In this document: one piece after another, positions 1-7,241 of the stretch
How positions within the stretch are numbered: position 1 is the first letter of the stretch
How the letters are laid out: each line of letters starts with the position of its first letter
DNA from: Lishizhenia tianjinensis
GTDB lineage: Bacteria; Bacteroidota; Bacteroidia; Flavobacteriales_D; Crocinitomicaceae
Reading direction: 5' to 3'
NCBI GenBank assembly: GCA_943330745.2
Contig: CALQIX020000012.1
Location: forward strand, 38,898-102,897
Length of the DNA stretch: 64,000 nucleotides
Notes under the pieces: model-generated
The model's input: only the letters and a program-made list of their open reading frames with translations
Database searches by the model: none
What the model was told of the DNA's origin: nothing
Made by a program: the position numbers and the translations under genes

Positions 1-2
1 GC

Positions 3-1436
3 AGTGAAACAGACTACGTAAAACATCATATTCAAAAAGTAGTGGCCATTTTTGATTCCATGAGAAATTTCGCGAATCAATTGACTGAAAATGGACATCA
101 AGTGCATTATTTCAGAATTAACGACCCTGACAATGAGCAATCTATAACAAAAAACGTAGCTCTGTTAGTTCAGAAATATAACATTAGTAAGCTACATTAC
201 CAATTTCCAGATGAGTATCGCGTAGATCAAGAATTGAAATCCCTCTCTGATACAATTGGAATTTCTGTCGGAGCTTTTGATACCTATCATTTTTTGACAA
301 CTAGGAATGAACTTGGGTTACTTTTTGAAGGTAAGAAAACGTATTTGATGGAGACCTTTTACCGTAAAATGCGTGTGAAACATCAAGTCTTAGTAGATTT
401 TGCGAATCAACCGATTGGTGGGAAATGGAATTTTGATCAAGAAAACAGGAAGAAAGTCCCCAAAAATCACCAGATTTTAACAACGCCTTTACTCGAGAAG
501 AATTGCGCTCATTTGTTGGCTGAAATTGAAGAGGCTGGAATTCAAACTATAGGTGAGATAGATTCAAGTTCTTTTTCTTGGACCACAACAAGGCAAGAAG
601 CATTATCCTTGATGGATGATTTTGTGGAAATTGCACTACCGTATTTTGGGACCTTACAGGATGCTATGACTGAAAAGCATTGGTATTTGTATCATTCACG
701 TTTATCTTTTGCCTTGAATGTTAAGCTGCTTAATCCTTTAGAGGTAATTCATCGCGCTGAAAAGGCTTATTCGGATTTCCCTAATCGGTATGAATTAAAT
801 CAAATTGAAGGATTCATTCGACAGATTCTCGGTTGGCGCGAATACATGCGTGGAATTTATTGGGCAAAAATGCCGGATTATGCAACATTGAATTTTTTTA
901 ATCATCAAAATCCACTGCCAAATTGGTTCTGGACAGGTGAAACGAAAATGAATTGTTTGAAACATGCAATCAAACAATCACTTGAACAAGCTTATGCCCA
1001 CCACATTCAACGATTGATGATCACAGGAAATTTTGCTTTACTTGCTGGTATTCATCCCGATGAGGTTGATCAATGGTATCTTGGGATTTATATTGATGCC
1101 TTCGAGTGGGTGGAGATTACAAATACTCGTGGAATGAGTCAATTTGCTGACGGCGGTATTGTCGGTTCCAAACCATATGTGAGTTCGGCAAGTTATATCG
1201 ATAAAATGAGCGATTATTGCCAAAATTGCCATTACAAGAAAGACTTGAAAATTGGTCAAGGGGCTTGTCCGTTTAATTCTTTGTATTGGAATTTCTATGA
1301 CGCCCACCAAGAAAAATTGAAATCTAATCCAAGACTAGGAATGATGCTCAATGTTTGGAAAAAGATGAATCCAAATCAGAAAACGGAAATATTACAACAA
1401 GCGTCTTATTATCTGGATAACATTGAAACATTATGA
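3..1436 (+). CDS. Iron-sulfur bacterial cryptochrome/photolyase (PhrB/CryB, FeS-BCP family), 5' partial
   Basis: Predicted FAD-dependent photolyase of the FeS-BCP group, whose characterised members repair (6-4) photoproducts or act as photoreceptors. The reading frame is open from base 3 (SETDYVKHHIQKVV...), so the start lies outside the window and only the extreme N-terminus is missing; the GTG at 42 is internal. Counting from codon 42, cysteines lie at 305, 393, 396 and 409. Their spacing of 88, 3 and 13 matches the four [4Fe-4S] ligands of Agrobacterium PhrB as I recall them. The usual NTRGMSQFADGG and GACPFNSLYW motifs are present. The stop overlaps the next ATG (ATGA), so translation is probably coupled to the DASH gene. 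Family assignment is firm; the substrate is inferred from the family. Confidence 0.93.
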   Translation, partial: SETDYVKHHIQKVVAIFDSMRNFANQLTENGHQVHYFRINDPDNEQSITKNVALLVQKYNISKLHYQFPDEYRVDQELKSLSDTIGISVGAFDTYHFLTTRNELGLLFEGKKTYLMETFYRKMRVKHQVLVDFANQPIGGKWNFDQENRKKVPKNHQILTTPLLEKNCAHLLAEIEEAGIQTIGEIDSSSFSWTTTRQEALSLMDDFVEIALPYFGTLQDAMTEKHWYLYHSRLSFALNVKLLNPLEVIHRAEKAYSDFPNRYELNQIEGFIRQILGWREYMRGIYWAKMPDYATLNFFNHQNPLPNWFWTGETKMNCLKHAIKQSLEQAYAHHIQRLMITGNFALLAGIHPDEVDQWYLGIYIDAFEWVEITNTRGMSQFADGGIVGSKPYVSSASYIDKMSDYCQNCHYKKDLKIGQGACPFNSLYWNFYDAHQEKLKSNPRLGMMLNVWKKMNPNQKTEILQQASYYLDNIETL

Positions 1437-2722
1437 AGAAAATTGGCATCATTCTATTCACCTCAGATTTAAGACTTCACGATAACATAACCTTGCATCA
1501 GGCGATTAAAGAAAATGATTTGGTGATTCCTCTTTTCTGTTGGGATATAGAATACATGAATCAGGGACAGTTGGGATTTCCTCGACTCGGAACCATTCGA
1601 AAAGGATTTTTACATAAAATCCTACAAGACTTACACGGTCAATTAAAACAAATTGGAGGTTATTTATTGGTGAAAAAAGGAAACCCGATTGATGTAATAA
1701 CTGAGATTATCGGTGAGTTTTTCATTCATAAAGTGTATACTAAAAAACAGGTGGGAATTGAAGAAAAAAGACAAAATGATAGCATAAAAAAATTATTACT
1801 CACAAAAGGAGTTGATTTTGAGGAATACAGCACAAGCACCGTTTTTCATCCTTCTGATATGCCCTTTTCGATTTCAACCATACCCGAGGTATTCACTAAG
1901 TTTCGAAAAATTGTGGAGAAGGAAGTCGAAGTGCGCGAACTAATTCCAACTCCTACGAAAATTAACTGTCCGGTATTACCAAAAAATTGGATTGAATCGA
2001 TTGATGCAGAAAACGTTATTTCTGACGGAAAAAGTCATTCCTTGCCTGAAATGGGGGGTGAGACAAGCGCTTTACATCATCTTAATTGGTATCTTTTTGA
2101 GAAACAATCAATTCTTCATTATAAAGAAACGCGAAACGAACTTTTTGGACTTGAATTTTCCTCTAAACTTTCACCTTGGCTAGCCTTAGGTTGTTTATCG
2201 CCTAAATTCATTTACCATGAAGTAAAGCGTTTTGAAAATGCATTTTTAGCCAATGACTCAACCTATTGGTTAATATTTGAATTGATTTGGCGTGATTTTT
2301 TTCGGTTTTCATTTAAAAAGCATCCAATTGAATATTATCAATTACATGGAATTCTAGGACGTTCGGAGCGAAAAGAAAATCGAGATATTGGAATTATAGA
2401 ATCTTGGATTGAAGGAAAAATAGAAAATAATTTTGTGAATGCCGCCATGCATGAGTTAAAATCTACAGGTTGGATGTCGAATCGCATGCGACAAATCGTA
2501 GCGAGTTATTTTATTTACGATTTAGACCAAGATTGGCGAGTGGGTGCGGCTTACTTTGAGTCACAGTTGATAGATTATGATGTTTCTTCTAATTGGGGGA
2601 ATTGGGCATACATTGCAGGAGTGGGAAATGATCCTCGCGCAGGCCGAAAATTCAATACAGACAAACAGGAAGAACAATATGATAGAGATAAACGTTATCA
2701 AAACACATGGAACATAAACTAA
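1433..2722 (+). CDS. DASH-type cryptochrome
   Basis: A 429-residue cryptochrome/photolyase of the DASH clade. Family members bind FAD and methenyltetrahydrofolate and repair cyclobutane dimers in single-stranded DNA under blue light. The N-terminal alpha/beta antenna domain begins IGIILFTSDLRLHDN. The C-terminal FAD domain carries the DASH signature GNDPRAGRKFN at about residue 398, followed by a Q-E-E-Q-Y-D segment. Length is normal for a bacterial DASH protein. It overlaps the upstream photolyase by 4 nt and the downstream gene by 16 nt, which implies one transcript with coupled translation. Identity is clear; whether its main role is repair or signalling cannot be told from sequence. Confidence 0.94.
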   Translation: MKKIGIILFTSDLRLHDNITLHQAIKENDLVIPLFCWDIEYMNQGQLGFPRLGTIRKGFLHKILQDLHGQLKQIGGYLLVKKGNPIDVITEIIGEFFIHKVYTKKQVGIEEKRQNDSIKKLLLTKGVDFEEYSTSTVFHPSDMPFSISTIPEVFTKFRKIVEKEVEVRELIPTPTKINCPVLPKNWIESIDAENVISDGKSHSLPEMGGETSALHHLNWYLFEKQSILHYKETRNELFGLEFSSKLSPWLALGCLSPKFIYHEVKRFENAFLANDSTYWLIFELIWRDFFRFSFKKHPIEYYQLHGILGRSERKENRDIGIIESWIEGKIENNFVNAAMHELKSTGWMSNRMRQIVASYFIYDLDQDWRVGAAYFESQLIDYDVSSNWGNWAYIAGVGNDPRAGRKFNTDKQEEQYDRDKRYQNTWNIN

Positions 2723-3057
2723 TTTGTCATTACAGCGATTTGCCTTCACCCATGGCTTATGTGGAAGAGAAAAAGCCAGAAGCGAAAATGCTTTCGGCGA
2801 GTGACATTGATCGAATCATTGAAATGGCCTGGGAAGACCGTACTTCTTTTGATGCCATAAAACATCAGTTTGGATTGAATGAACAAGCTGTTCGAAATTT
2901 GATGAAAAAAGAACTGAAATTTAGTAGCTATCGTTTGTGGCGCGAGCGCGTCGAATGTTCAAATACGAAACATAGCAAATCGCGTGTTGCTGATATCAAT
3001 CGATTTAAATGTTCTCGTCAGCGCTCTATTTCAAATAATAAAATCGGTAAGCGATGA
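2707..3057 (+). CDS. DUF2805/TIGR03643 family protein
   Basis: A 116-residue protein matching the small TIGR03643/DUF2805 family, recognised by LSASDIDRIIEMAWEDRT followed by F-x-x-I-x-x-x-F-G-L-x-E-x-x-V, and a basic tail ending near GKR. The central part looks like a helix-turn-helix (IKHQFGLNEQAVRNLM), so nucleic-acid binding is possible but unproven. The ATG at 2707 overlaps the DASH gene by 16 nt; the ATG at 2752 (MAYVEEKK) is an alternative that would leave a 29-nt gap. The stop overlaps the next gene by 4 nt. Being packed among photolyase and flavin genes points to a light- or DNA-damage-related role, which is inference. Confidence 0.82.
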   Translation: MEHKLICHYSDLPSPMAYVEEKKPEAKMLSASDIDRIIEMAWEDRTSFDAIKHQFGLNEQAVRNLMKKELKFSSYRLWRERVECSNTKHSKSRVADINRFKCSRQRSISNNKIGKR

Positions 3058-3671
3058 TTGGTATATCGAAAGAAAACTTCTCCAATTGGAACAAAATACC
3101 TAAAATAAATCTCATCAATAGTTGCATGGGATATAAGTCTGCCAATCTAATTGGAACTCAATCAAAGGACGGATCAACAAACTTAGCCATTTTTTCAAGT
3201 GTCACTCATTTAGGAAGTGATCCCGCATTGTTAGGTTTTATTGTAAGGCCAACTACAGTGCCGCGACATACATATGCAAATATCAAAGAAACTGAATACT
3301 TCACTGTTAATTCCATAACTGAAACTATGATAGAAGAAGCTCATCATACTTCGGCGAATTATGCAAAAGAAATTTCCGAATTTGATAAAGCAGGTTTGTC
3401 CAAGGAATACCTCGATACTATTGCAGTTCCCTTTGTTGGAGAAAGTCCGCTGAAATTACTCTGTAAATATGTCAACGAGTATGAAATAAAGGAAAATGGA
3501 ACAATTCAAATTATTGCTTCAATTGAAAAAATATATGTTGATGAATTATTGTTGCAAGACGATGGATTTATTCAATTAGACTTAGGGAAAGTAGTTTCAA
3601 TTAATGGATTAGATGGCTATTCAGTATCTCAATTAGTGAAACGACTCCCTTATGCCAGACCAATTCTTTGA
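3054..3671 (+). CDS. Flavin reductase family protein (FMN-binding split barrel)
   Basis: A 205-residue split-barrel flavoprotein of the flavin-reductase-like family. The segment running from CMGYKSANLIGT through NLAIFSSVTHLGSDPALLGF to RHTYANI and YFTVNSI is typical of this group, which binds FMN and often reduces free flavin with NAD(P)H. It overlaps the DUF2805 gene by 4 nt and is the fourth gene of the photolyase operon. That position suggests it supplies or keeps reduced flavin for the two FAD photolyases, an inference from context alone. It could instead be an unrelated reductase. Confidence 0.85.
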   Translation: MIGISKENFSNWNKIPKINLINSCMGYKSANLIGTQSKDGSTNLAIFSSVTHLGSDPALLGFIVRPTTVPRHTYANIKETEYFTVNSITETMIEEAHHTSANYAKEISEFDKAGLSKEYLDTIAVPFVGESPLKLLCKYVNEYEIKENGTIQIIASIEKIYVDELLLQDDGFIQLDLGKVVSINGLDGYSVSQLVKRLPYARPIL

Positions 3672-3713
3672 TGATTTGAATTTGTCTATTTATGAATCTC
3701 ATTGTTACGAATT

Positions 3714-4457
3714 ATGAAAATTGAAATTTGGAGTGATATTGTTTGTCCATTTTGCTATTTAGGAAAAAAGAAATTGGAACGGGCCATCGAAAAAGTTGGT
3801 TTGATTGATGATGCTGAAGTTATTTGGCATAGCTATCAATTGGATCCTGATTTTCCGATAGGCATTTCAGTTCCTTCTACTCAATATTTGTCAGAAAAAA
3901 AAGGATATCCATTAAATCAAATTCAAGCTATTCAACATCAATTGAGGGAGCAAGCATTGGATTATGGGTTTGATTTTAACTTTGATACGGCTCTTTCGTT
4001 TAATACAGGTAAGGTACATCAATTGTTGCATTGGGGTAACCAATTTGGAAAAACGAATGAATTGAAAGAAGTGTTCCTGAAAGCGTATTTTACAGATGGA
4101 ATTGATTTGAGTATCAATCAGAATATAGCTCAATTAGTCATAAAAGTAGGGTTAGATGAAAACGAAGCATTGCTAATATTATCTAGCGAAAAATACAAGG
4201 ATGAGGTTGAAGCCGATTATTATGCCGCCAGTCAAATAGGGGTGAGAGGAGTTCCATTTTTTCTGATTAATAATCAAACGGCTATTTCAGGAGCTCAGCC
4301 AGATCAAGTATTTGAACAAGTATTGCAAACTGAAATGATTAAATCAGGTATTTCCGTTAAAACTTCTACAGATGGAACGTGTTCAATAGATGGCTGTAAA
4401 TTAGTTGACGTACCATTTTTTTCTCAACCAAAAAGCCAGACGAACCATCAAAATTAA
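3714..4457 (+). CDS. DsbA family oxidoreductase (FrnE-like)
   Basis: A 247-residue thioredoxin-fold protein with a CPFC active site at residues 11-14 (SDIVCPFCYLG) and the cis-proline loop GVRGVPFFLINN near the C-terminus, as in the FrnE/DsbA branch. There is no signal peptide, so it is probably cytoplasmic. The ATG at 3714 is preferred over the upstream TTG at 3702, because the family begins immediately before the first beta strand. A C-terminal extension contains CSIDGCK. It follows the photolyase operon after 42 nt. Its last 57 nt overlap the 3' end of the convergent ACR3 gene, so the two mRNAs are complementary at their ends. Confidence 0.88.
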   Translation: MKIEIWSDIVCPFCYLGKKKLERAIEKVGLIDDAEVIWHSYQLDPDFPIGISVPSTQYLSEKKGYPLNQIQAIQHQLREQALDYGFDFNFDTALSFNTGKVHQLLHWGNQFGKTNELKEVFLKAYFTDGIDLSINQNIAQLVIKVGLDENEALLILSSEKYKDEVEADYYAASQIGVRGVPFFLINNQTAISGAQPDQVFEQVLQTEMIKSGISVKTSTDGTCSIDGCKLVDVPFFSQPKSQTNHQN

Positions 4458-5438
4458 AGCGGGTACCTCTACTAATGGACCTATTACACCCACAAAGGCT
4501 TGTCCACTGTTGATACCAAAAACTCCAATGGATACGGCTATGGCTAATTCGAAATTATTTCCTGATGCAGTGAAAGAAAGAGCCACATTTTCTGCGTAAT
4601 CCGCACCTGATTTTTTTGCTAAGTAAAACATTAGGATAAACATTATTGCGAAGAAAATCACCAATGGAATTGCAACCTGAATTACGTCAATAGGGATAGA
4701 AACAATCATTGCTCCTTTCAAACTGAACATAATTATAATGGTAAAAAGTAAAGCAATTAATGTTATGGGAGAAATTGTCGGAATAAATTTTCGATTTAGC
4801 CAATCAATACCCTTTGTTTTAATTATTATAAATCGAGAGGATACAGCGAGTAAAAATGGAATTCCTAAGTAAATTCCAACGGTTAGCGCGATATCAGAAA
4901 ATGCGATATCAAAAACTTGTGATTCAAATCCGAATAAAGGCAACATGATTTTCAAATAGAAATAGGCGTAAGAACTGAAGAATAAAACTTGCAGTAAACT
5001 ATTAATTCCAACAAGTCCAGCTACCAATTCGCGATTGCCTTGTGCTAATTCATTCCAAACCACAACCATGGCAATGCAAGGAGCCAAACCTATGATAATC
5101 AAACCGGTCATATAGGTAGGATTATCTTTTAAAAAAGTAATAGCCAAAAGAAACATCAGAAAAGGTCCAAAAATCCAAGTGATAAAAAAAGACAGTGAAA
5201 GAAGTTTCGGTTTTTTTAGAATGGAATGAAGTTTTGTGAAATCAACTTTAACCAATGGTGGATACATCATTACGATTAAACCAACGGCCAAAGGGATATT
5301 GGTTGTATTGTAGGTCAATTTGTCCATGAAAGTAGATACTGCTGGAGTAAAGTACCCCAGTAAAACTCCTACAGCCATTGCAAGGAAAATCCATAAAGTA
5401 AGAAATCGATCTAAGAAACCTAAACGCTTTGCTTTCAT
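4401..5438 (-). CDS. arsB: ACR3-family arsenite efflux permease
   Basis: A 345-residue polytopic permease of the ACR3 class, which exports arsenite from the cytoplasm. The start (FLDRFLTLWIFLAMAVGVLLG) and the loop IGLAPCIAMVVVWNELAQGN are characteristic; Cys121 in that loop corresponds to the essential cysteine of ACR3 pumps. About ten membrane segments are visible, the usual number. It is the last gene of the minus-strand ars operon, 6 nt after the reductase. The gene overlaps the 3' end of the DsbA-like gene by 57 nt and no hairpin terminator was seen between them. Confidence 0.95.
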   Translation of the reverse strand: MKAKRLGFLDRFLTLWIFLAMAVGVLLGYFTPAVSTFMDKLTYNTTNIPLAVGLIVMMYPPLVKVDFTKLHSILKKPKLLSLSFFITWIFGPFLMFLLAITFLKDNPTYMTGLIIIGLAPCIAMVVVWNELAQGNRELVAGLVGINSLLQVLFFSSYAYFYLKIMLPLFGFESQVFDIAFSDIALTVGIYLGIPFLLAVSSRFIIIKTKGIDWLNRKFIPTISPITLIALLFTIIIMFSLKGAMIVSIPIDVIQVAIPLVIFFAIMFILMFYLAKKSGADYAENVALSFTASGNNFELAIAVSIGVFGINSGQAFVGVIGPLVEVPALILMVRLAFWLRKKWYVN

Positions 5439-5444
5439 ATTACA

Positions 5445-6056
5445 TTAGTTCACGTTAGAAAATACATATAGACATTCAAGAGCAATTTGGTTCGCTCTTT
5501 CTAGATATTTTTCTACTTCTAATGGAGTTCCATCAAACTCTTTGGGATCATCATAGGTTGTTGAAATGCGCAGCGCAGCCTCGGGAATAAATGGACAATT
5601 CGTTTCGGCATCAGAACAAACCATGATAGCGGCAAAATCCTGTGTTGGATTCCTTGAATCATTAAAAAGCTTGGAGAAACAAAGCAGATTATCATTTTCC
5701 CCATAATTTATCTCATACAATGGATTAGTTGAATCTGAGCTCCTATGTGTCTCAAATCCTTGATTTTGTAGTGCATTGATAGCATTCGGATGACATCGTG
5801 TAACTTCCATTCCTCCTGAGTATGTTGTGCAATTATCAATACCGTAGAAACTCGCGGCAGTCTGTGCCCAAATCTGACCAAAAAAACTTCTTCTTGCGTT
5901 GTGCGTGCAGATATAAACTAAGGAAATAGGCTTGTTCGAGTCTTTTCTTTGCTGAATGTAAGCAGTTATTTTCTCTAATATTTCCTTTCTTTTTTCAGGG
6001 ATTGAATCAAATTGAGTTATTAAGGATTCGCACAAGGAATTAATTTTATTATTCAT
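5445..6056 (-). CDS. Low-molecular-weight phosphatase-type arsenate reductase
   Basis: A 203-residue protein with the CX5R phosphatase loop at Cys50-Arg56 (VYICTHNARRSFFGQ) and a downstream D-D-P acid motif in YDDPKEF. This places it in the low-molecular-weight phosphatase superfamily, which includes thioredoxin-linked ArsC. The size and the N-terminal helical extension of about 45 residues are usual for the Bacteroidota versions found next to ACR3. Probable role: reduction of arsenate to arsenite for export. Additional cysteines lie in VCSDAETNCPF. It is 6 nt upstream of the ACR3 gene and 9 nt downstream of the DUF6428-like gene. A tyrosine phosphatase role is the alternative. Confidence 0.85.
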   Translation of the reverse strand: MNNKINSLCESLITQFDSIPEKRKEILEKITAYIQQRKDSNKPISLVYICTHNARRSFFGQIWAQTAASFYGIDNCTTYSGGMEVTRCHPNAINALQNQGFETHRSSDSTNPLYEINYGENDNLLCFSKLFNDSRNPTQDFAAIMVCSDAETNCPFIPEAALRISTTYDDPKEFDGTPLEVEKYLERANQIALECLYVFSNVN

Positions 6057-6065
6057 AGCATTATT

Positions 6066-6536
6066 TTAACAACATCCGCTTTTTGGATCGCAACAACTAT
6101 TTTTAGTTTGTAATTCCGAGAGATTCACTTTTTGTTTTTGGGAGGGAATGCCGCATGCATCTTCTGCTAAACAAGCCGTTTGCTTATTCGTTAGCAAGAA
6201 TGTAATCCCATTAAATTCTAGGCCGTATTTTCCAATGGTTTCACTTTGATATTCTACTTCAATTTCAGTATCTCGTAAATGCAAGGCTTTCTCTGCCAAT
6301 TCAACAATCGATTTTAGTTTCTGTGGTGCTATGCGATGATCAAAATCATCTGCTTCCCACAATTGAAAATTTATTACCTGCTCTTCCCGAATCTTGCCAC
6401 CGCAATCGATGTAATTTTTTTTGGTTACCCCAACTTCTGTTACATGAAAGTGAATGGGTACAAGCTTTCCATTGGGTAACTGAAATCTAATAGCATTGAT
6501 GTCGGTTAAAATTTCTTTAAATTGGTGTAGTTTCAT
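6066..6536 (-). CDS. DUF6428-like protein of arsenic operons, cysteine-rich tail
   Basis: A 156-residue protein resembling the DUF6428 family common in Bacteroidota ars operons. The body is mixed alpha/beta with the segment PIHFHVTEVGVTKKNYIDCGG. The C-terminus is strikingly cysteine-rich, with ACLAEDACG followed by a terminal NSCCDPKSGCC. Paired cysteines suggest arsenite or metal binding, possibly handing arsenite to the pump. That function is inference and I know of no demonstrated activity. It sits 21 nt after arsR and 9 nt before the reductase, so it is certainly co-transcribed with them. Confidence 0.78.
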   Translation of the reverse strand: MKLHQFKEILTDINAIRFQLPNGKLVPIHFHVTEVGVTKKNYIDCGGKIREEQVINFQLWEADDFDHRIAPQKLKSIVELAEKALHLRDTEIEVEYQSETIGKYGLEFNGITFLLTNKQTACLAEDACGIPSQKQKVNLSELQTKNSCCDPKSGCC

Positions 6537-6557
6537 GATTTTTTGTTTTAATTGTTA

Positions 6558-6887
6558 TTAACAGCATTGATCTTCAGGGTGGAAATTCGATAAAATTGAA
6601 TTGAAAAAGCTTACTAAATCTTTGATAACTTTTGGATTTATGCAATAACAGATCGCTTTTCCTTCAATTGTCCCTTGAATGATTCCAGCGTTTTTTAACT
6701 CTTTTAAATGTTGAGAAATTGTTGGTTGTGCAAGGGGTAATTCGTTAACAATATCATTGCAAATACATTCTTTTTGATTGAGTAAAAATTGGACGATAGC
6801 TATTCTGGCTGGATGACCTAGCGCTTTTAATCGATTGGCTGTTTCAATCTGAATTTCTGTATAGCTACTTGTTTTTGATACGCCCAT
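6558..6887 (-). CDS. arsR: ArsR/SmtB family arsenic-responsive repressor
   Basis: A 109-residue winged-helix regulator. The ArsR signature is visible: LKALGHPARIAIVQFL, then KECICNDIV with Cys41 and Cys43 in the alpha3 metal site, then the recognition helix in AQPTISQHLKELKNAGII. Further cysteines occur in ICYC and at the C-terminal DQCC and may add arsenite ligands. It is the first gene of the minus-strand ars operon and is expected to repress it until arsenite binds. A 24-bp near-perfect palindrome ends 9 bp upstream of its ATG and is the likely operator. Confidence 0.94.
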   Translation of the reverse strand: MGVSKTSSYTEIQIETANRLKALGHPARIAIVQFLLNQKECICNDIVNELPLAQPTISQHLKELKNAGIIQGTIEGKAICYCINPKVIKDLVSFFNSILSNFHPEDQCC

Positions 6888-6895
6888 TTGTATTT

Positions 6896-6919
6896 ATATA
6901 TTGCAATATTACGATATAT
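6896..6919. promoter_or_regulatory. Probable ArsR operator palindrome
   Basis: A 24-bp inverted repeat: the left half is ATATATTGCAAT and the right half is ATTACGATATAT, with 20 of 24 positions symmetric by eye. It lies 9 bp upstream of the arsR start. ArsR proteins bind such AT-rich dyads over their own promoter. Assignment is by position and symmetry only. Confidence 0.65.
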
Positions 6920-6956
6920 TATTTAATTATAGATAACCGTAAATGAAAAAAAGTTG

Positions 6957-6964
6957 TATTTTTG
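6957..6964 (+). promoter_or_regulatory. Bacteroidota-type -7 box for the riboswitch transcript
   Basis: TATTTTTG matches the TAnnTTTG consensus of the phylum's primary sigma factor. It lies just before the cobalamin riboswitch, giving a leader of about 270 nt. No TTTG was found at the ideal -33 distance, so confidence is moderate. Confidence 0.5.
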
Positions 6965-6972
6965 TCACGTTC

Positions 6973-7120
6973 TTTGGTTTCCATTGAGTTGGAATTAATA
7001 AGGAATCCGGTGTAAATCCGGAGCTGTATCTGCAGCTGTAAGCACTGTAAGCGGTTGATAACCACTGTGAAAACGGGAAGGTAACTAGCGTTGGTGTGAG
7101 CCAGAAGACTTGCCAATGAG
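6973..7120 (+). promoter_or_regulatory. Cobalamin riboswitch
   Basis: The core elements of a cobalamin (B12) riboswitch appear in order: the stem CCGGTGTAAATCCGG (7007-7021), GAGCTGTATCTGCAGCTGTAAG, a CACTG motif, GGGAAGG, and the conserved B12 box GAGCCAGAAGACTTGCCA (7098-7115). The region from 7121 to 7241 would be the expression platform; a short TGGG/CCCA hairpin around 7158-7174 is followed by a T-rich run at about 7187, but I cannot resolve the switch. High cobalamin would be expected to lower expression of the gene at 7242. Confidence 0.92.
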
Positions 7121-7241
7121 CGGAGAGAAGACTTCAGATTAAAGTCGGACTCGGTTGTGGGAGTGTTGCACCCATGCCTTGCCCTCTTTTTTCTTCTTCA
7201 TGTTTTTTTAGTTTATTTATTAACCGTTTAAAACAGAACGA

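Noticed and set aside
6919..7116. Minus-strand open frame of 65 codons over the riboswitch
   Set aside because: The region is fully explained by the cobalamin riboswitch on the plus strand; the frame has no ribosome site or family resemblance.
7121..7200. Clear expression-platform terminator for the riboswitch
   Set aside because: The TGGG/CCCA hairpin is short and the T run is 12 nt away; the switch mechanism could not be resolved by eye.
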